Position numbers and translations under genes: made by a program | Notes under the pieces: model-generated | Told to the model about the DNA's origin: nothing | Database searches by the model: none | What the model saw: the letters and a program-made list of their open reading frames with translations, nothing else | Origin: Gracilaria domingensis | Lineage: Eukaryota; Rhodophyta; Florideophyceae; Gracilariales; Gracilariaceae | Direction: 5' to 3' | Assembly: GCA_022539475.1 (NCBI GenBank) | Contig: VCMS01000007.1 | Span: 151,011-215,010, forward strand | DNA length: 64,000 nucleotides | Shown: one piece after another, positions 35,815 through 48,336 of the stretch | Layout of the letters: each line of letters opens with the position of its first letter | How positions within the stretch are numbered: the stretch's first letter is position 1

Positions 35815-36654
35815 TATAGTAACTATTATGTTAGTATGCATTTCTGAACCAACTGGAAGGGTTAAGAACTCTACATAAAAGGTCACCAAGGAGCCTGGCG
35901 GTGTCTCGACCCAAGGCAAGATTGCGTTCATCAACTTTATTATTTTATAAACCTTACCCAGTGCCTTGGGCAGCGCAGCTTAGTACCTTATTACTGCGTC
36001 TGGGCCTCTGTTCCTCTCTAACATCTTTTGTCTTTGCGCGTTTTGTGCGAGCACTGCTCTACTCAACAGATAACCCAGTACCGGTCGAAGCGTCCTAGGC
36101 ATGTACGGGAATCCTGTAGTGTGTACCAAAGGCGCTTTTGTCGGCAGTGAGCCCCACCGGAGCTTCGGCTCCGATAACGGTGTCGGTCGAGAGAGCTGGT
36201 GCTACACGGACTTTTGCGCTGGACGGAAAGCTGTCCGTTAGAAGTTCATTGAGTGCCACGTAACGTCTTCTGCAAGAGACTAGGTTGGGCATAGAGTGAA
36301 GACTTATCTTCAGTTAGTAACTCTCCTTAGGACGTCTCGTAAGAAGTCTATACGCTTGTCTCCGGACGCGCAGGGATAAGTCTGGCTCCAGAGTTCGCGT
36401 GCAGTTTGTTGTTGTCCGTTGTTCGTTTTCTTTTGACTGGTGGTTGTCCAACCACTAGTTTGTCCTTTTTCTTTCATGGCCCTGGGATCATCCCCTGGGC
36501 ATACTACCTTTATTTCTTTGGTGGATTCTGGGCCCACTTTGGTCCTTTTGAGTTGCTGGTTGTTCTACCCTGACTCACTTTCTGCTACGAGAGGCAAGTG
36601 TAAGGGTCTGTAAACACCCGCGTCGTTTGCCACCAAAATGACGTCCAGACTAAT
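35815..36654 (-). pseudogene. R1: degraded LTR-element gag-like segment, copy 1
   Basis: This is homologous over about 840 bp to the opposite strand of 42697-43560. In minus sense it begins TTTTGGTGGCAAACG, which looks like a primer-binding site. It then encodes gag-like sequence including EAPVGLTADKSAFGTHYRIPVHA, matched by APVGLTANKDTF...IPVHT in copy 2. It is an old fossil with several breaks; the family is uncertain. Confidence 0.55.
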
Positions 36655-36677
36655 ATTAATTCTTTTGACACTGAAAA

Positions 36678-36943
36678 TGTTGTGGGTACTGAGCGCTTAG
36701 GATAAACAATAGTAGTTTTAATCACTGACACTCGGCTTGACTTTAATCTTCCTTCAAACTTGAACTTTCTTCTAATCTTTTATATCTTTTAAATATAGTT
36801 CTATATTGTTTTAGACTACGAAAGGGTCTCTATCATTACACATTAAATGCTTCTACTTATATGTTCCATAGAAACTTCTAGAACTCTCTGGAAAGTAGCA
36901 GTTTCTAGTTGCTTCCTAGGAGCTTCCAGATGCTTCTACAACA
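36678..36943 (-). repeat. C2 3' LTR (left)
   Basis: Paired with 41821-42086. Shared blocks include TATCATTACRCRTTAAATG and CTACTTATATGTTC. Confidence 0.88.
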
Positions 36944-37081
36944 CTTTATGTCAATTCAAGAACTGCTCAAGTTCTAAATTCTCCATAAAGCGATAGTTCT
37001 TATATTTTTGTAGTGCCTTTGTAAATATATCGGCCCTTATTTGTTCGGAAGGACAGTGTACAGTTTGAGCTTCACCACTTT

Positions 37082-40000
37082 CTAAGCAATCATAGAAAAA
37101 AATTTTCGAATAGCGATATGCTTCGATTTTTTGTGACTTCCTTTCATTTTGGATATAGCAATCGTTGATTGATCATCCACAAACAGTTTTATGAAGTCGA
37201 TTGCACATAAACATTTCTCCATTAATTTCTTAAGCCATTTTTTCTTCCCTTTCGTGCTTTTGTAAGAGCTATCTGTTCTGATTCTGTAGATGAAAGTGTT
37301 ACACAATTTTGCTTTCTGCTCGAGCACGATAGCAAGCAATTTCCGTAGAACGTAGCAAATCCGGATACAGATTTTCGCTTTTCTGTATTATCCCAACTAG
37401 AAGCACTGTAGACATCGAAAGTTTGGTTTCCCGAATTACTACACACCGAAAAGAAACTTTTGTTCCTTGAATATACCTTACCATTCTCTTTCAAGCTTTT
37501 CAGTGTTCGATGCCATGACATTCGGAATATTGAGTAAATTTTCCAACTGCGTATGCCATATCTGGGCGTGTCCCAAGTATTAAATACATGACAGATCCAA
37601 TTAATTCTCTGTAAGGAAAAGTTTGCATTTCTTATTCTGAATCACATTTAAAAATGTTTAGTTTGCTTCGACTAAAGTATTAATACTCCTGCTTTTGTCC
37701 ATATCGAATCTCTATAGCACTGTAGATGTGTAGAAATTTTGACTTAATTTCATTGTTCCTTGTTCTTGACTACAATCAATTTCAATTACAAGAACATGAC
37801 GAATTTTTCCGAGGTCCACCACCTCAAAACGAGAGCAAAGTTTCCGCTTCACAATTTCCATATTGTGACTTGCATTTACAATGTCATCGACATAAAGCGA
37901 AATTAACGTTTTACAGCGATGAATATTTCCAAGAAATATTCCTTGATCTTCATTTGCCTTAGAAAACTTCATGTCACAAAGTACAGAGCTTATCATTTTG
38001 TATCACGCCCTAGATGCCTGTTCTAAACCATATATTGCCTTTTTGTGCTTGCAGACGAGCTCAACGTATTGTGAACTTTTACACGCTTCTGGTTGTTCCA
38101 CGAAAAATTCTTCCTCCCGATCCTCATTTAGAAATGCTGTGCTTACATCCATCTGATGTATGTGCATTTCTTCATGTAGTGCAACAGCAATTATAATTCT
38201 CAACAAATCCATTCGTACCACAGGAGCATACGTTTCTATGTAATCAATTCCTGAGCGTTATTCAAATTCTCGACATACTAAACGAGCCTTAAAAAGATTT
38301 CTTTGGTTCTTTGTCTGAGGCTTAATTTTGAAAACCCATTTGGGAGGCAAGGGTTTCATTTCTGAAGATATGTGTACCAAATCGCAAGTTTCAGTTTTGT
38401 AGAGGGATATCATTGCTTTTTTCGTGGCGGTTTTTCAAAACGTATTCTCACCACTTGAGCGAGCTTCTTCAACAAAATCTGGTTCATTCTCTTAAGCCGT
38501 CATCATTACTGAGTTAGCCGTTTTATTTTTGTTCCAGTCTGCATGATCATACGTCAACCATATATGCTGTCTACGAATTCTTTCACGTCTTCTAAGAGCT
38601 TGGGGAGTGTCTTAATTATTAGCAGTAATTTCTTCTGTACTCATAGATTGTTCTAGAATTTCTTCTGTGCCTTCCAAAATTTTTTCTGTAGGCACAAAAT
38701 TATTTTCCATATCAATATCGACTGCAAGATCTTCTGGTGCTTCCAAACATTTTGCTGTGCCGGAAAGAACTAAATGTTTTGTTGAATTATCCAGAAAACG
38801 GAAGTTCAAACCATTTATCCTAGAAAAGTGCAGAATCCAAATTTTGGATCCATTTTCGTTTTATTACCAATTAGAATAAACACATAAGCCTAACATCCGA
38901 ATACGCGGAAGTGCAAGACATCCGGCTTATTTCCAAACCATTTCTTATGTGGACTTATGATTTCCTAATATGTTTGTAGGCATAAACTTTTCTAGGTAAT
39001 TGGCTGTCTGTATTGCCTCGGCCCAAAATTCCCGGGAGAGGCTATGATAAAGTAGCATTCATCGGGCCTAGTCACAAATTTTACGATTTGCTCTTTCCGG
39101 AATACCATTTTTTCGCGGTGAATAAGCTCCGGTTGGTTCGTGAATAAGGTTTTTGGCCTTAAAATAATTTTCCGCTGCCTTCGAAATTTTTTCACCCCCT
39201 CGATCGCTCCTAATTCTATTTACAGATGTCCCTGTCTGATTTTCTGCAAGGTTCAGAAATTCCTTGATTTTGTTGAGCGCTCCGTCCTTTGTCCTTAAAG
39301 AATAGACAATGATTTTCTAGCGTAATTGTAGAGCAAAACGCCCTTTGTGGGGATGCACCGAGGTGTTTTTCATAGTTTGTTGATCCGTTACCGGCTTCGA
39401 CACCTCATGTTATGAGAGGCTACTGTAGTAGTGGCCCTATTTTGGGAGATGCCTAGGAAAGGTAGTGTTTCTGCACACGTGTGCTGAGTTGGCCCGATGC
39501 CGGGTGCGCCGTGGCAAGCCCGCCACGGTTTCACACGTGTAGGATGTTGGCCGGCAGCGCCGGATAGTTAGATACTTCTAGTTGATATTTTCAAGTGCCC
39601 TCTATAGGTGGCGGCACTTGCCGCCACTGTACGGGAAGTAAACCTCAAGGAGGCTTCTGGCTCTGACTCTCTTGCCGCTTGTGAACGGTCTTCGTCCCTA
39701 ATCGGGCGAGCCGCCACAATTCCGGGCTAGTCATCCGACCTCTACCACTGAGGAGTTCTAGACCGTCGTTACGGCATCTTTTCTGTTGTTTTATTGTTAT
39801 TATCTCCGTCATACGGCTCCTATCGCTCTGCCCTGTTATACAGGTTTGACCCATATTGTCTGGGAATATTTCTCGATCTCGCCAGTCAGTGCACTTTTGT
39901 GCGGCTCGTTGGTTGCCCGTTTTGCCCAACACCGTTGGATTGGATATCTCCACTCACTGTGGCTCGCCGGAACTACCCGAATTCTATGCCGATTTTTCCC

Positions 40001-41566
40001 ACCCCAACCTCCGGCTGCACCCCCAGGACGGGGCTGCCCGGATTTACACCCGGCCTGTGTCAGCCCTACCGGAGGGTTCTACCACCGACCCTACCCATAT
40101 AGGGAGCAGAGCTCGAACACCCTGTGGGTGCGCTTTTCGAGACGCGGCTCTTGCTTGCCCACTCGTGGGATTGCACCACAGTAATCATCAATAAAAGTCA
40201 TGAAATAATCATTTCTGCCTTTTGGTTTCACACTCATAGAGCCGCATAGGTCGATGTGCACCAGCTGCAAACTTTCTTTCGAATAGAAGTTTTCAATGGC
40301 AGAAAATGAACTTGAATCCATTTTCCCAACAGCACAACTTGTGCATATGTCGATATTTTTCAGTTCTAATTTTTCTGGAAGCTCTAACGCAGTTCCATTA
40401 GAAAGTATCTGAGATAATACAGAATTTCCAGCCTGTCCGAAACGTGGGTGCCATAGTTCATGCCGGATGACTGTTGCTGCATATGCGGCATAGGAATTGT
40501 TTTAAATTACAAAACCGTTAAAGGAATATGTTTCAATCCTTTTCCTTACATTTAAAATAATTTCATTTGCTTTCTTTCCAATACTCTTGCAGAAGCTCTT
40601 TTCAAACTGTATTTTTTGTCCTTTTGAATCAATTTCACCCACTGACAAAATATTCGTAGCGACATCTGGCACGAACAGAACATCTCTAAATTTAAGGTGA
40701 TCGTTTCCGTTCTTCTGAACAATACGCAAAGCAGTCGTTTCTTTCTTTTCAGACCTTACTGTAGTTCGATCTCCAAGACGAATATTCAAGGGGTTAATAT
40801 TTTCCATCGAGTCTTCGGAAAGCCAAGATAAATTATCAGTCATGTGAAATCACGCTCCTGAATCAATGAATCAAATTCCAAATATTATTGTCAGATATTT
40901 GTGAACCATTAGAAATGTTCGTGAGCTTTTATGCTCTGTCGGCTTTTCGCTAGAATTTTGTTCTGCCTTTTTCCGTTTTGTGCATTCAGCATGTTTATGT
41001 CCTGACTTACGACAAAAATGGCATCTGTAACAAAAACCTTTCTTGCCCAAAATTGATTTTGAATGAAATAAATTTTCAAACACCTGTCATTTGTCGATGG
41101 AATTTTTTCTTGACTTTTCTCGAAAACTTCGAGCATGTATACCTTCTATGCTCAATTGTTCTGCAATATTTTCCAAAATCACCACGAAACTTTCGTACGA
41201 TTTTGGTAGATTTCTACGTAATCGTATAATATATTCTTCCTTCGATTTATATACTCCAAGCTGTTGAATTTTAGTTTAGAGCTTTCTAAGCTCTTCTATA
41301 TGTTCTTTAGCGGACTCATTTTCGCCAAATTTCTTAGAAACAAACCACTGGTCAACATCCATTTCGGCTGCCATGCCCTTGTTTTCATAAAATTCAGCAG
41401 TAGCTGGCCATGCTTCTGTTCCACGTTTGGCTTCTTGAACATAAACAAATTGGTTGTCATCAGCAGACAAACAAATGTCTATAAGAGGGTTTTCATTTGC
41501 TTCTGAATTATTTTCTTCTTCTGAGACGGCTCTCCAATAATTTTTCCTTTTCAGATAATTAACCAT
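37082..41566 (-). pseudogene. C2 gag-pol region (copia order, broken)
   Basis: In minus sense gag runs from about 41566 with a zinc knuckle CHFCRKSGHKHAEC. A protease/pre-integrase part (DVLFVPDVATNILSVGEID) lies near 40600. Integrase begins near 40300 (LVHIDLCGSM, FIDDYC) and continues left of the solo LTR. Reverse transcriptase is at about 38220-37700 (HQMDVSTAFLNEDREEEFFVEQP, LYVDDIV), and RNase H at 37520-37082 (SSRKQNCVTLSSTESEQIAL). Many breaks. Confidence 0.88.
39327..40180 (+). mobile_element. Solo LTR of a G1-related gypsy element, inside C2
   Basis: This is an 854-bp GC-rich block in AT-rich C2 DNA. It begins TGTAGAGCAA and ends TTGCACCACA, like the G1 LTR, and shares CGGATTTACACCCG and other landmarks with it. 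The 5-bp target duplication GTAAT lies at 39322-39326 and 40181-40185. It holds a hairpin TGGCGGCA/TGCCGCCA near 39610. It is younger than C2. Confidence 0.88.
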
Positions 41567-41820
41567 TCTAAACTTCCAGAATAAATAATAATTCTCATTT
41601 AGCTTCCCGATTCTGAAAGAGTTTCGGGCTTCGGAATCGATCTCTAAACTTAAGTAAATGGGATGTACGGTACGGTGTTCTTTGTTTTTAAACGTTCTTC
41701 GAATAATAAAATTTGTTTCTTTTATTCGTCTTCGAACTTCTACGTTGTTCGGGTAGCTTGACTGATAACCGACTTCTAAGCGTAAATATAGGTTTCGATA
41801 TGGGCTGGGCCCATAACCTT

Positions 41821-42086
41821 TGTTGTAAGTACTGAACGTTTAGAATAAACAAAAAGGGTTTCAATCACTGACAATTGGCTTGATTTCTAACTTCCATCCA
41901 ACTTTAACTTTCTTTTACTCTTTAACACCGTTTCAGTACAACTCTATAGTGTTCTAGACTGCGACAGAGTTTCTATCATTACGCGTTAAATGTTTCTACT
42001 TATATGTTCTATAGAACCTTCTAGAACTCTGTAGAAGGTAGCAGTTTCTAGTTGCTTTCTAGAAGCTTCCAGATGCTTCTACTACA
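41821..42086 (-). repeat. C2 5' LTR (right)
   Basis: Paired with 36678-36943. It is followed on the right by the target-duplication remnant GAAAG. Confidence 0.88.
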
Positions 42087-42091
42087 GAAAG

Positions 42092-42696
42092 CGTATGTAT
42101 TTTATAATAGACATAAGATAAAACTATGATTGGACGCGAACCAAAACAATTGGTTGTTATTCTGCGATGTGCTGATTTTGATTATGTTTATTATACTACT
42201 TATAAGCATGTATCATGCACGCTTTACGTAATTGCATACGCTTCGTATTATTATTGGCTCTCCGGAGACTCTGCAAAATAGGTAGCCCTTTAGTGCCATT
42301 CACAAAAATCAATATGCACCAGAAAACAATCAATCAGTTACTACTGGCGCATTTTAATCGGTTTCAACTCATCTTTGCACCCTTATTGAGTTGCGGTCAT
42401 GTCTAACATACTAGAAATAAGAACTTCTATTGTCAAAAGGGTTAGACAAGATATTTTTCTAATATAGCTTAACTTTTTATTCATATTAATCAAACTCACT
42501 TCGACACCGCCCCGCAATGGAAGTTTTTATTTATCAAAACCATAGATTAGTACCAATCAAAAAGTACTTTTCCAAGTTCTTACTTGCTCTCAAAACCTTT
42601 CTTTTGAGAGACTACTAAGTGTGTGTCTTGAACGACTTAGTTCTTTAGCTTTAAAGCTTTGTACCTCATTCCAAACCTCCAGCTCCATGTAGATTT
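42092..42696. other. AT-rich stretch between C2 and R2
   Basis: No gene or clear repeat was seen. Its right edge (GATCA before TTTTGGTGG) could be the end of an old LTR belonging to R2, but no partner was found. Confidence 0.35.
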
Positions 42697-43560
42697 TCTA
42701 GATCATTTTGGTGGTATACGACGCCTTCATCTACAAACCGTTGGTACTGTCTCTCCTAGAAAAAAAGAAACTCAGGGTTGAACAACCAACCACACAAAAG
42801 ACGGGAATGGGCCTAGAATCAACCAAATAAATAAAGCAGTATTCCCACGGAAACGTCCTCGGGGGAAAAATATAGAAAACATATTACTGGCACAATAACG
42901 AGTGAACGATATAAGGCGAACAACAGACCACAACAAACCGCACGCAAATTCCGCAGCCCACATTTTCTTCGCGCATCCGGATACAACCGTTAGGCGCCTT
43001 ACGAGATGTTGCAAGGAGAATTATTAGCTGAAGCTAAGTCCCTACCCCTTATTCAAGCTATTCTCTTGCGATAGACGTTACGCGGCGCTCAACTGAAGAA
43101 ACAAGGGGCGCTTTCAGTCCAGTAAAATTATTGGTGTAGGAACAGGTCTCCGAATAAGCTCCGTTATGCGATTCAAAGCTCCGGTGGGGCTCACTGCCAA
43201 TAAAGATACCTTCAATTCCCAAAACGCGATTCCGGTCCACACTTAAGGCTCTTCGATCGGTAAGGGGAATCAGGAGAGAATAGCAGTGCTCGCACACAAC
43301 GCGCAAGCATAAAAGATGTTCGTAAGGCACAGAGGCCTACATGCGGCAATATCTTACTTAAATTCACTGCCACGTATATAGGGTATTAGTTTAGAATAGT
43401 TAATAAGTGCTGAACGCAATTTTGTGATGGGTCTAGACAGCCCTACTGGTATTTGCGACCTTTCATATTGCTCTGATATATATAGTGTCCTAACCCCTCT
43501 AAAAGGAGCTAGAAATTCAATATCGAACTATAGTTACTAACTAGACTCTCTTACATGTAG
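42697..43560 (+). pseudogene. R2: degraded LTR-element gag-like segment, copy 2
   Basis: This is the inverted relative of R1. It starts TTTTGGTGGTATACG, and at about 43175-43240 encodes APVGLTANKDTFNSQ and IPVHT. Both copies stay alignable to CTAGTTAGTAACTA near 43545. Old fossil, several breaks. Confidence 0.55.
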
Positions 43561-43619
43561 AGTAGTAGGGCCGAACCCAGTACAGTGTGACCTCGTTGGC
43601 CAGTTTAGTACACTTGGCA

Positions 43620-46298
43620 TTGCCTTCAGACAATTCACGCATGCCAAGTCACAATGTTCTCCTGACTGTACTTACAGCGGGGCAACGCAACGGCATTCTG
43701 TACTGTAGGATAAAAAGCATATGCAATAACAATAAAAACATGCAGAACTTCGACTTCACACTCTCTCCCATTGAACAGTTGGTCGCCGTGGCAACTGACT
43801 CGAAACGAATTGCTGAGAATCCTCATTCATCCTGAGATGCATAGAACGAGGGTGAAAAGGCACGAGACAACGAGAATGAAAAAAATGAAAAAAGTCTTTC
43901 TGCTGTAACGGTTTCCACGAGAGACCAGAGTAAAACGGGGATGAGATGCTTTGACCACCTCGTACGATCCAAGAACTTCGATGCAAAAGGAGGCCACTTC
44001 ACCGTACGATTCAGAGCTTTCCAAATGGCGATAGAAACTTCATCTCCAACATTGAAACGAGTCCTGACGACTAGGCCGTATCGCGAAACGCATGGGACGC
44101 CTCGCGAAGACAGAAAACAACTCGAGACAGCGTTTGAACAGCATGGCATCTAGAGTAAAAGTGATTGGTTCCGTATTGTGCATGCGAGCAATGTACCGTA
44201 CATTCAATCAAAAAGAGAAAAGCCACCAACCAATTTGTGGCGGCGGTAGCCATAAACGACTTGCTATAGATCCATGTCCCACTCTGAACCTTTGTCAACA
44301 ATGGTCTTAGCAATGGCGCGCTTGATCGTTCCAAACATGCTTTCTGCTCGGCCATTCCACATCGAAGCGCATACGAAAACCGCCTTCATCTGAATTCCAT
44401 ATTTCTTCATAAGTTCTCGAATCGACCAGCCAGAAAAGAGGTAAGGTTTTCAGAAACCTTGACACGAGGCAGACCGAAGGGAAGGGTAATCTCTTTCTTC
44501 ACGAAATTGAGAACAACATTTGAGGTCGAATCTGTGGTAGCAACAGCGATAGAGGTACCCGTCAAATGTTTGACTCCAATATGATGAAAATGATTTCCAG
44601 AAGTACTAGCTGGAAGATATCCTGCAAAGTCCATTGAGAACGTGTCAAAGATATTTGTCAGCGAGGTTTCTGATCGGCTCCGTACGAGATCACCGGGGCC
44701 TACAGTTGACATCCTACGCAATTCTGAACATACTTGTGAATGTCTCCACGAATAGTTGGCCACCAGAAGCGATCGGCTAAGAAGTTTCTTGTGGCGTCCT
44801 CATCCCAATTTCCGACTTCACCATGAAACATTTTAATCAGTGGAACACAGTCACGAATAGGGGAAAGCAGTCGAGTTCCATCTCTCGTCCTGCGGAGGAA
44901 GAGATCATTACGAACAACAAAGTGCTTTGCGGCTTCGCAACAGTGAGCAATTTCGGGTTTTTCTCATCTATCTCCAAGTTGCAAAGGTAGCGGCCAATGT
45001 TCGCATAGTAGGGCTTAATCCTTCGAATTCGGGGAGGCCACTCGCGGCAACCAGATGACCTTCTTCAACGGAGTCTCTGAATCTTCGAGATCCAGTGCAT
45101 AACGAGATAGATAATCAGTGCCATGATTCACAGCCTCAGGACGATAGACGATCTCAAATTCATATTCAGTGAGAAAATCCAATCCCCCGTCCAGACGACC
45201 GTGAACATCCTTTTTCGAGAAACAAATCTTCATCTCTTTGTGACCGGTCATCACGTGGAACGGAATGGAAGAACTCAAACAAATTCGGAACTTCTTCAAA
45301 CCAAAGATAACTGCAGAGCTTCCTTCTGGCAACAGAATATTTCCGTTCGGAAGAATTCAATTTGCGACTTTCATACTGAATGGGGTGCAACAGTTCATCT
45401 TCTTTCTTCTCAGCAAGAACATCAGTGACAGCTACTGTAGTTGCATCGGTTTCGACACGGAATGTACTCGAGAAATCTGGGATTGCCAACACTTGGGGAA
45501 ACGTTAGCTTCTCTTTCAGCTCTTCGAATGAGGACTTCATTTCCTCGGTGAAATCTAACTTCTTGTTTCCGAAGGTCGTGCAATGGAGAACCACAGAAGA
45601 CTCGGCGAATTTCTTAATGAATCGGAGATAGTATCCAGCTAATCCGAGACAACTGCGAAGATCGGTCGTCGTAGTGGGAACTGGAGGTTCCTGGATCTTT
45701 TTGACTTTCTCTATATCCACATACATACAATTCGAGTGTACGACGTGACCCAGGAGGCTAATCTTCGGCTCGGGAGACAAACACTTAGATATCCTCAACT
45801 TCAATCCATTAAATGAAACATTTTCCAGAACAGCCCTGACGTGTTCAGCAAGTTCTGCCAAAGTCTTTAAACGATCACCACGTCGTCAATGTGGACTCTT
45901 GCAAAATGGATTTGACAGAGGATGGAGTCCATCATTCTCTGGAATTTTGCATGGGCATTCATGAGACCAAGTGGCATAATTTCAAACTGGAGCGAGCCTT
46001 GACGACAGACAAAGGTGGTGATTCCCTTTTATTTCTTAGACATTTGGATCTACAAAGAAGATCATGGAGCCAAGTATTTGATAACGAATGATGAAATACT
46101 TGGCTCCATGAAGATCGTCAAAGATCTGTTCCATGTATTGCAAAAGCCAACGATCTGGGGTCATCACGTAGTTGAACGCACGATAATACACTAAACAGCA
46201 AACATATGCCATAGGTAGCCCCTCCTCTGCCACTTCGTTCACCACCACGTGTAAAATCACCGTTCAACTTTCGATACTACAATAATCACTCAAAGAGG
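43620..46298 (-). pseudogene. G4: Ty3/gypsy relic (RT, RNase H, integrase)
   Basis: In minus sense the order is: start of reverse transcriptase near 46200 (DRWLLQYMEQIFDDLHGAKYF), RT connection at 45861-45500 (ISLLGHVVHSNCMYVD, LRSCLGLAGYYLRFI), RNase H at 45500-45050 (FRVETDATTVAV, FLTEYEFEIVYRPEAVNHGTDYLSRY), integrase at about 44760-44400 (FDTFSMDFAGYLP), and an integrase tail near 44050 (VGDEVSIAIWKALNRTVKWPPFASKFL). Its gag end is cut off at the C3 LTR at 46299. It has many breaks and is old. Confidence 0.8.
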
Positions 46299-47070
46299 TG
46301 TTGGGTGTTGACCTTGTGATTTCACTGAAAACCAAGAAGTGCTGGAAAGCATGGGCTGTTTTGGAGGGAGCCGTTAGAAAGCCTATATGCGCCTCTGCGC
46401 AAAATCAATGTGAAACGGGGCTTCTGATTTGCTATTGCACGTGATCATACGCATTGTGGTTTGTACAAGTGTTGTTTCCGGGGTACACGTGTGTAGCTAG
46501 TACACTACGCATGATGTCCATGATGCGCAATGTACACACGTATGTACGTAGACATGGAGCACAGCTGGATGTAACTGGGGCACAATGGTGAGGAGTTGAT
46601 GCGGTGTCAAGAGGATTACAGTGTGGTGTTCTCGATGACGTAGGACTTGGAGTGAGTTTGTGGTTAGGTGTTAGTTGGTGAGCTTGTACCTAACTGGTAT
46701 GGTGTCATGTATGGATTACAGTGTGTTCGCACTACGTGAATCTGTGCATGGCGACGATTATGAGTAGGCACGTAACTTATTGTGCACTGTTGTGCACTGT
46801 TTTGCGTTGTGGCGCGTTGTGGTGCTTTGTGGTTGTAAGCTGCCATAATAGTGTGGTAGTGTGAATATGTTATGTTAGAAGATGATTGGTAGTATTGAGT
46901 GTCTTTAGCTAGTGTTTTAGATATAGCTTGGAGTTGGAGTTGATCGATGGTTGAGCAAAGTAGTTCTATATAAGCGGTGACTCGAGCACCTCCAAGTAAA
47001 ATCCCAGCCAAAGCTAGCGAACTTCCCTTGCATCCCGTCAACCTTCTTGTTTCGGCTTCAACCTCTTTCA
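46299..47070 (+). mobile_element. L1: C3-family LTR, solo
   Basis: The block begins TGTTGGGTGTTGACC and ends CAACCTCTTTCA, like the C3 LTR at 62031-62816, with TATATAAG near 46968. Flanks AGAGG and GAAGG agree at only three of five positions, so the target duplication is doubtful. It separates gypsy relic G4 from a copia gag relic. Confidence 0.85.
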
Positions 47071-47089
47071 GAAGGAGCCTCAGAGAGTG

Positions 47090-47345
47090 CGCGGATGGTG
47101 ATTCCATAACCTTCTCGCATTTTGATAACGCGCGAATGGCATTAAACGAGAATCATTGACTGTCTGTACCAGTAGTTTCAGTAGAGATAAACTGCTCCAC
47201 AGCAATTTTGACCACGTTCCAGACACCTTTGATGCGACAGGTGAAACGAAGTCGGTGCCTCCAAATTTCGTAATGCTTACCACGTCTTCCATGGAAGCGA
47301 GGAATCATCTCGAGTTGGTATCCGTTTCCTTTCACAGTCTGAAAT
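47090..47345 (-). pseudogene. Copia gag relic
   Basis: In minus sense it contains LEMIPRFHGRRGKHYEIWRH and FTCRIKGVWNVV, the start of a UBN2-type copia gag (F-G-x-N-Y-x-x-W pattern). It is a short broken piece, cut at the L1 LTR. Confidence 0.6.
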
Positions 47346-48079
47346 GGTATCAGACTCTGTCAAACACAATGAAAACAAGAAATCTAGATAGATTCCAAGC
47401 CAATAATGGTAGCAAAGAAGCTTGGAAGCGAGAGAAAACACAACGGAAGCCCTATAAGAAAAATTTTCAATTTTTTGAACGTAACATGAAGGAATCTGGA
47501 TGTGTCGGACCCTCACATTACACTGATTCAGCCTTCCACCCGACTTATCTTTTGACACGGTGCAAATTAAATTCTCAAAATTTTCAATTTTGTGACTGTC
47601 ATTGGAGGGTGCATTATGGTTGTTCTCGTTCCACGTTATGCTATTTTGAGTGACATGTACCACCAACACTATCCTTCAACACTCCTTCCACATTCTTATC
47701 GCCTTCCCTTTCGACACCCTAGATGGGACCGTATGGCCCGATTTTATTGATCCATTTCACTACCAAGCGAGCTCCAATTTTTGAAAAAGCGTCCAATTAA
47801 TATCCGCGCTTGCTCTACAAACCGCAAAAATTTATTATAGGAAAGTAGAGGAAAAGGGGGTTCAACGCTTCAGTTAAAGAAGAGGGTAAAATCTGAAGTA
47901 TTCTGAGCACTGAACGGCGAGGGCGCCAGCGGAGACCGTGTGAACAAAGTCTACAACGCTCCTCGGGACGCGTCCAGCACGCGTTTGCAGACGGAGTTCC
48001 GGTACCCGACGCCTGGAGTATACTCACGGATGAGACAGAACTCAACCCGGAACGAGGAAGAAGAAAAACCAGCGGGTTC
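47346..48079. other. Stretch without a supported gene
   Basis: Only short overlapping frames without family resemblance were seen. It may be further debris of the copia relic at its left. Confidence 0.35.
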
Positions 48080-48320
48080 ACTGGTAGGATCTAAATATCT
48101 GGATACCGTAGAGTTCCGAACCTCTCGTCCTTGGTTATTCGCTCCAGGTGAGGCACGATTGGGTCATCTACCAAGCTCCGCGTACTTCAGAGCCCAGCGA
48201 TTTGTAATCTCTACGAGACGTCCCAGGGAGAGTAGTAGCCAAAGATGTGCGTTTGCCAGTTATACAGTGCTGGTCGCTTGCGGGAAAGTGGCACGGTCTT
48301 CCGTCGTATAGTTACGATCA
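48080..48320 (-). repeat. Relic of a C3-type leader
   Basis: GAGCCCAGCG, then AATCTCTACGAGACGTCCCAGGG and CCAAAGATGTGCGTTTGCCAG, resemble the leaders at 54030-54090 and 59650-59710 (CTCTACGAGGCGTCC, CCAAAGATATGTCTTCACC). A third relative lies near 26340-26380. Confidence 0.5.
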
Positions 48321-48336
48321 CTGCGAAATCATAGAC

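Larger units (their letters stand above)
36678..42086 (-). mobile_element. C2: old Ty1/copia element
   Basis: Two 266-bp LTRs (36678-36943 and 41821-42086) begin TGTTGT and end CAACA or CTACA in plus sense and are roughly 80-85% identical. Flanks GAAAA (36673-36677) and GAAAG (42087-42091) are a near-perfect target duplication. The inside holds copia gag, integrase, reverse transcriptase and RNase H on the minus strand. It is broken many times and interrupted by a solo gypsy LTR. It is the oldest clearly bounded element here. Confidence 0.9.

Noticed and set aside
44071-44355. Minus-strand 94-codon ORF in relic G4 as a separate gene
   Set aside because: It is an off-frame reading of the integrase end of G4.
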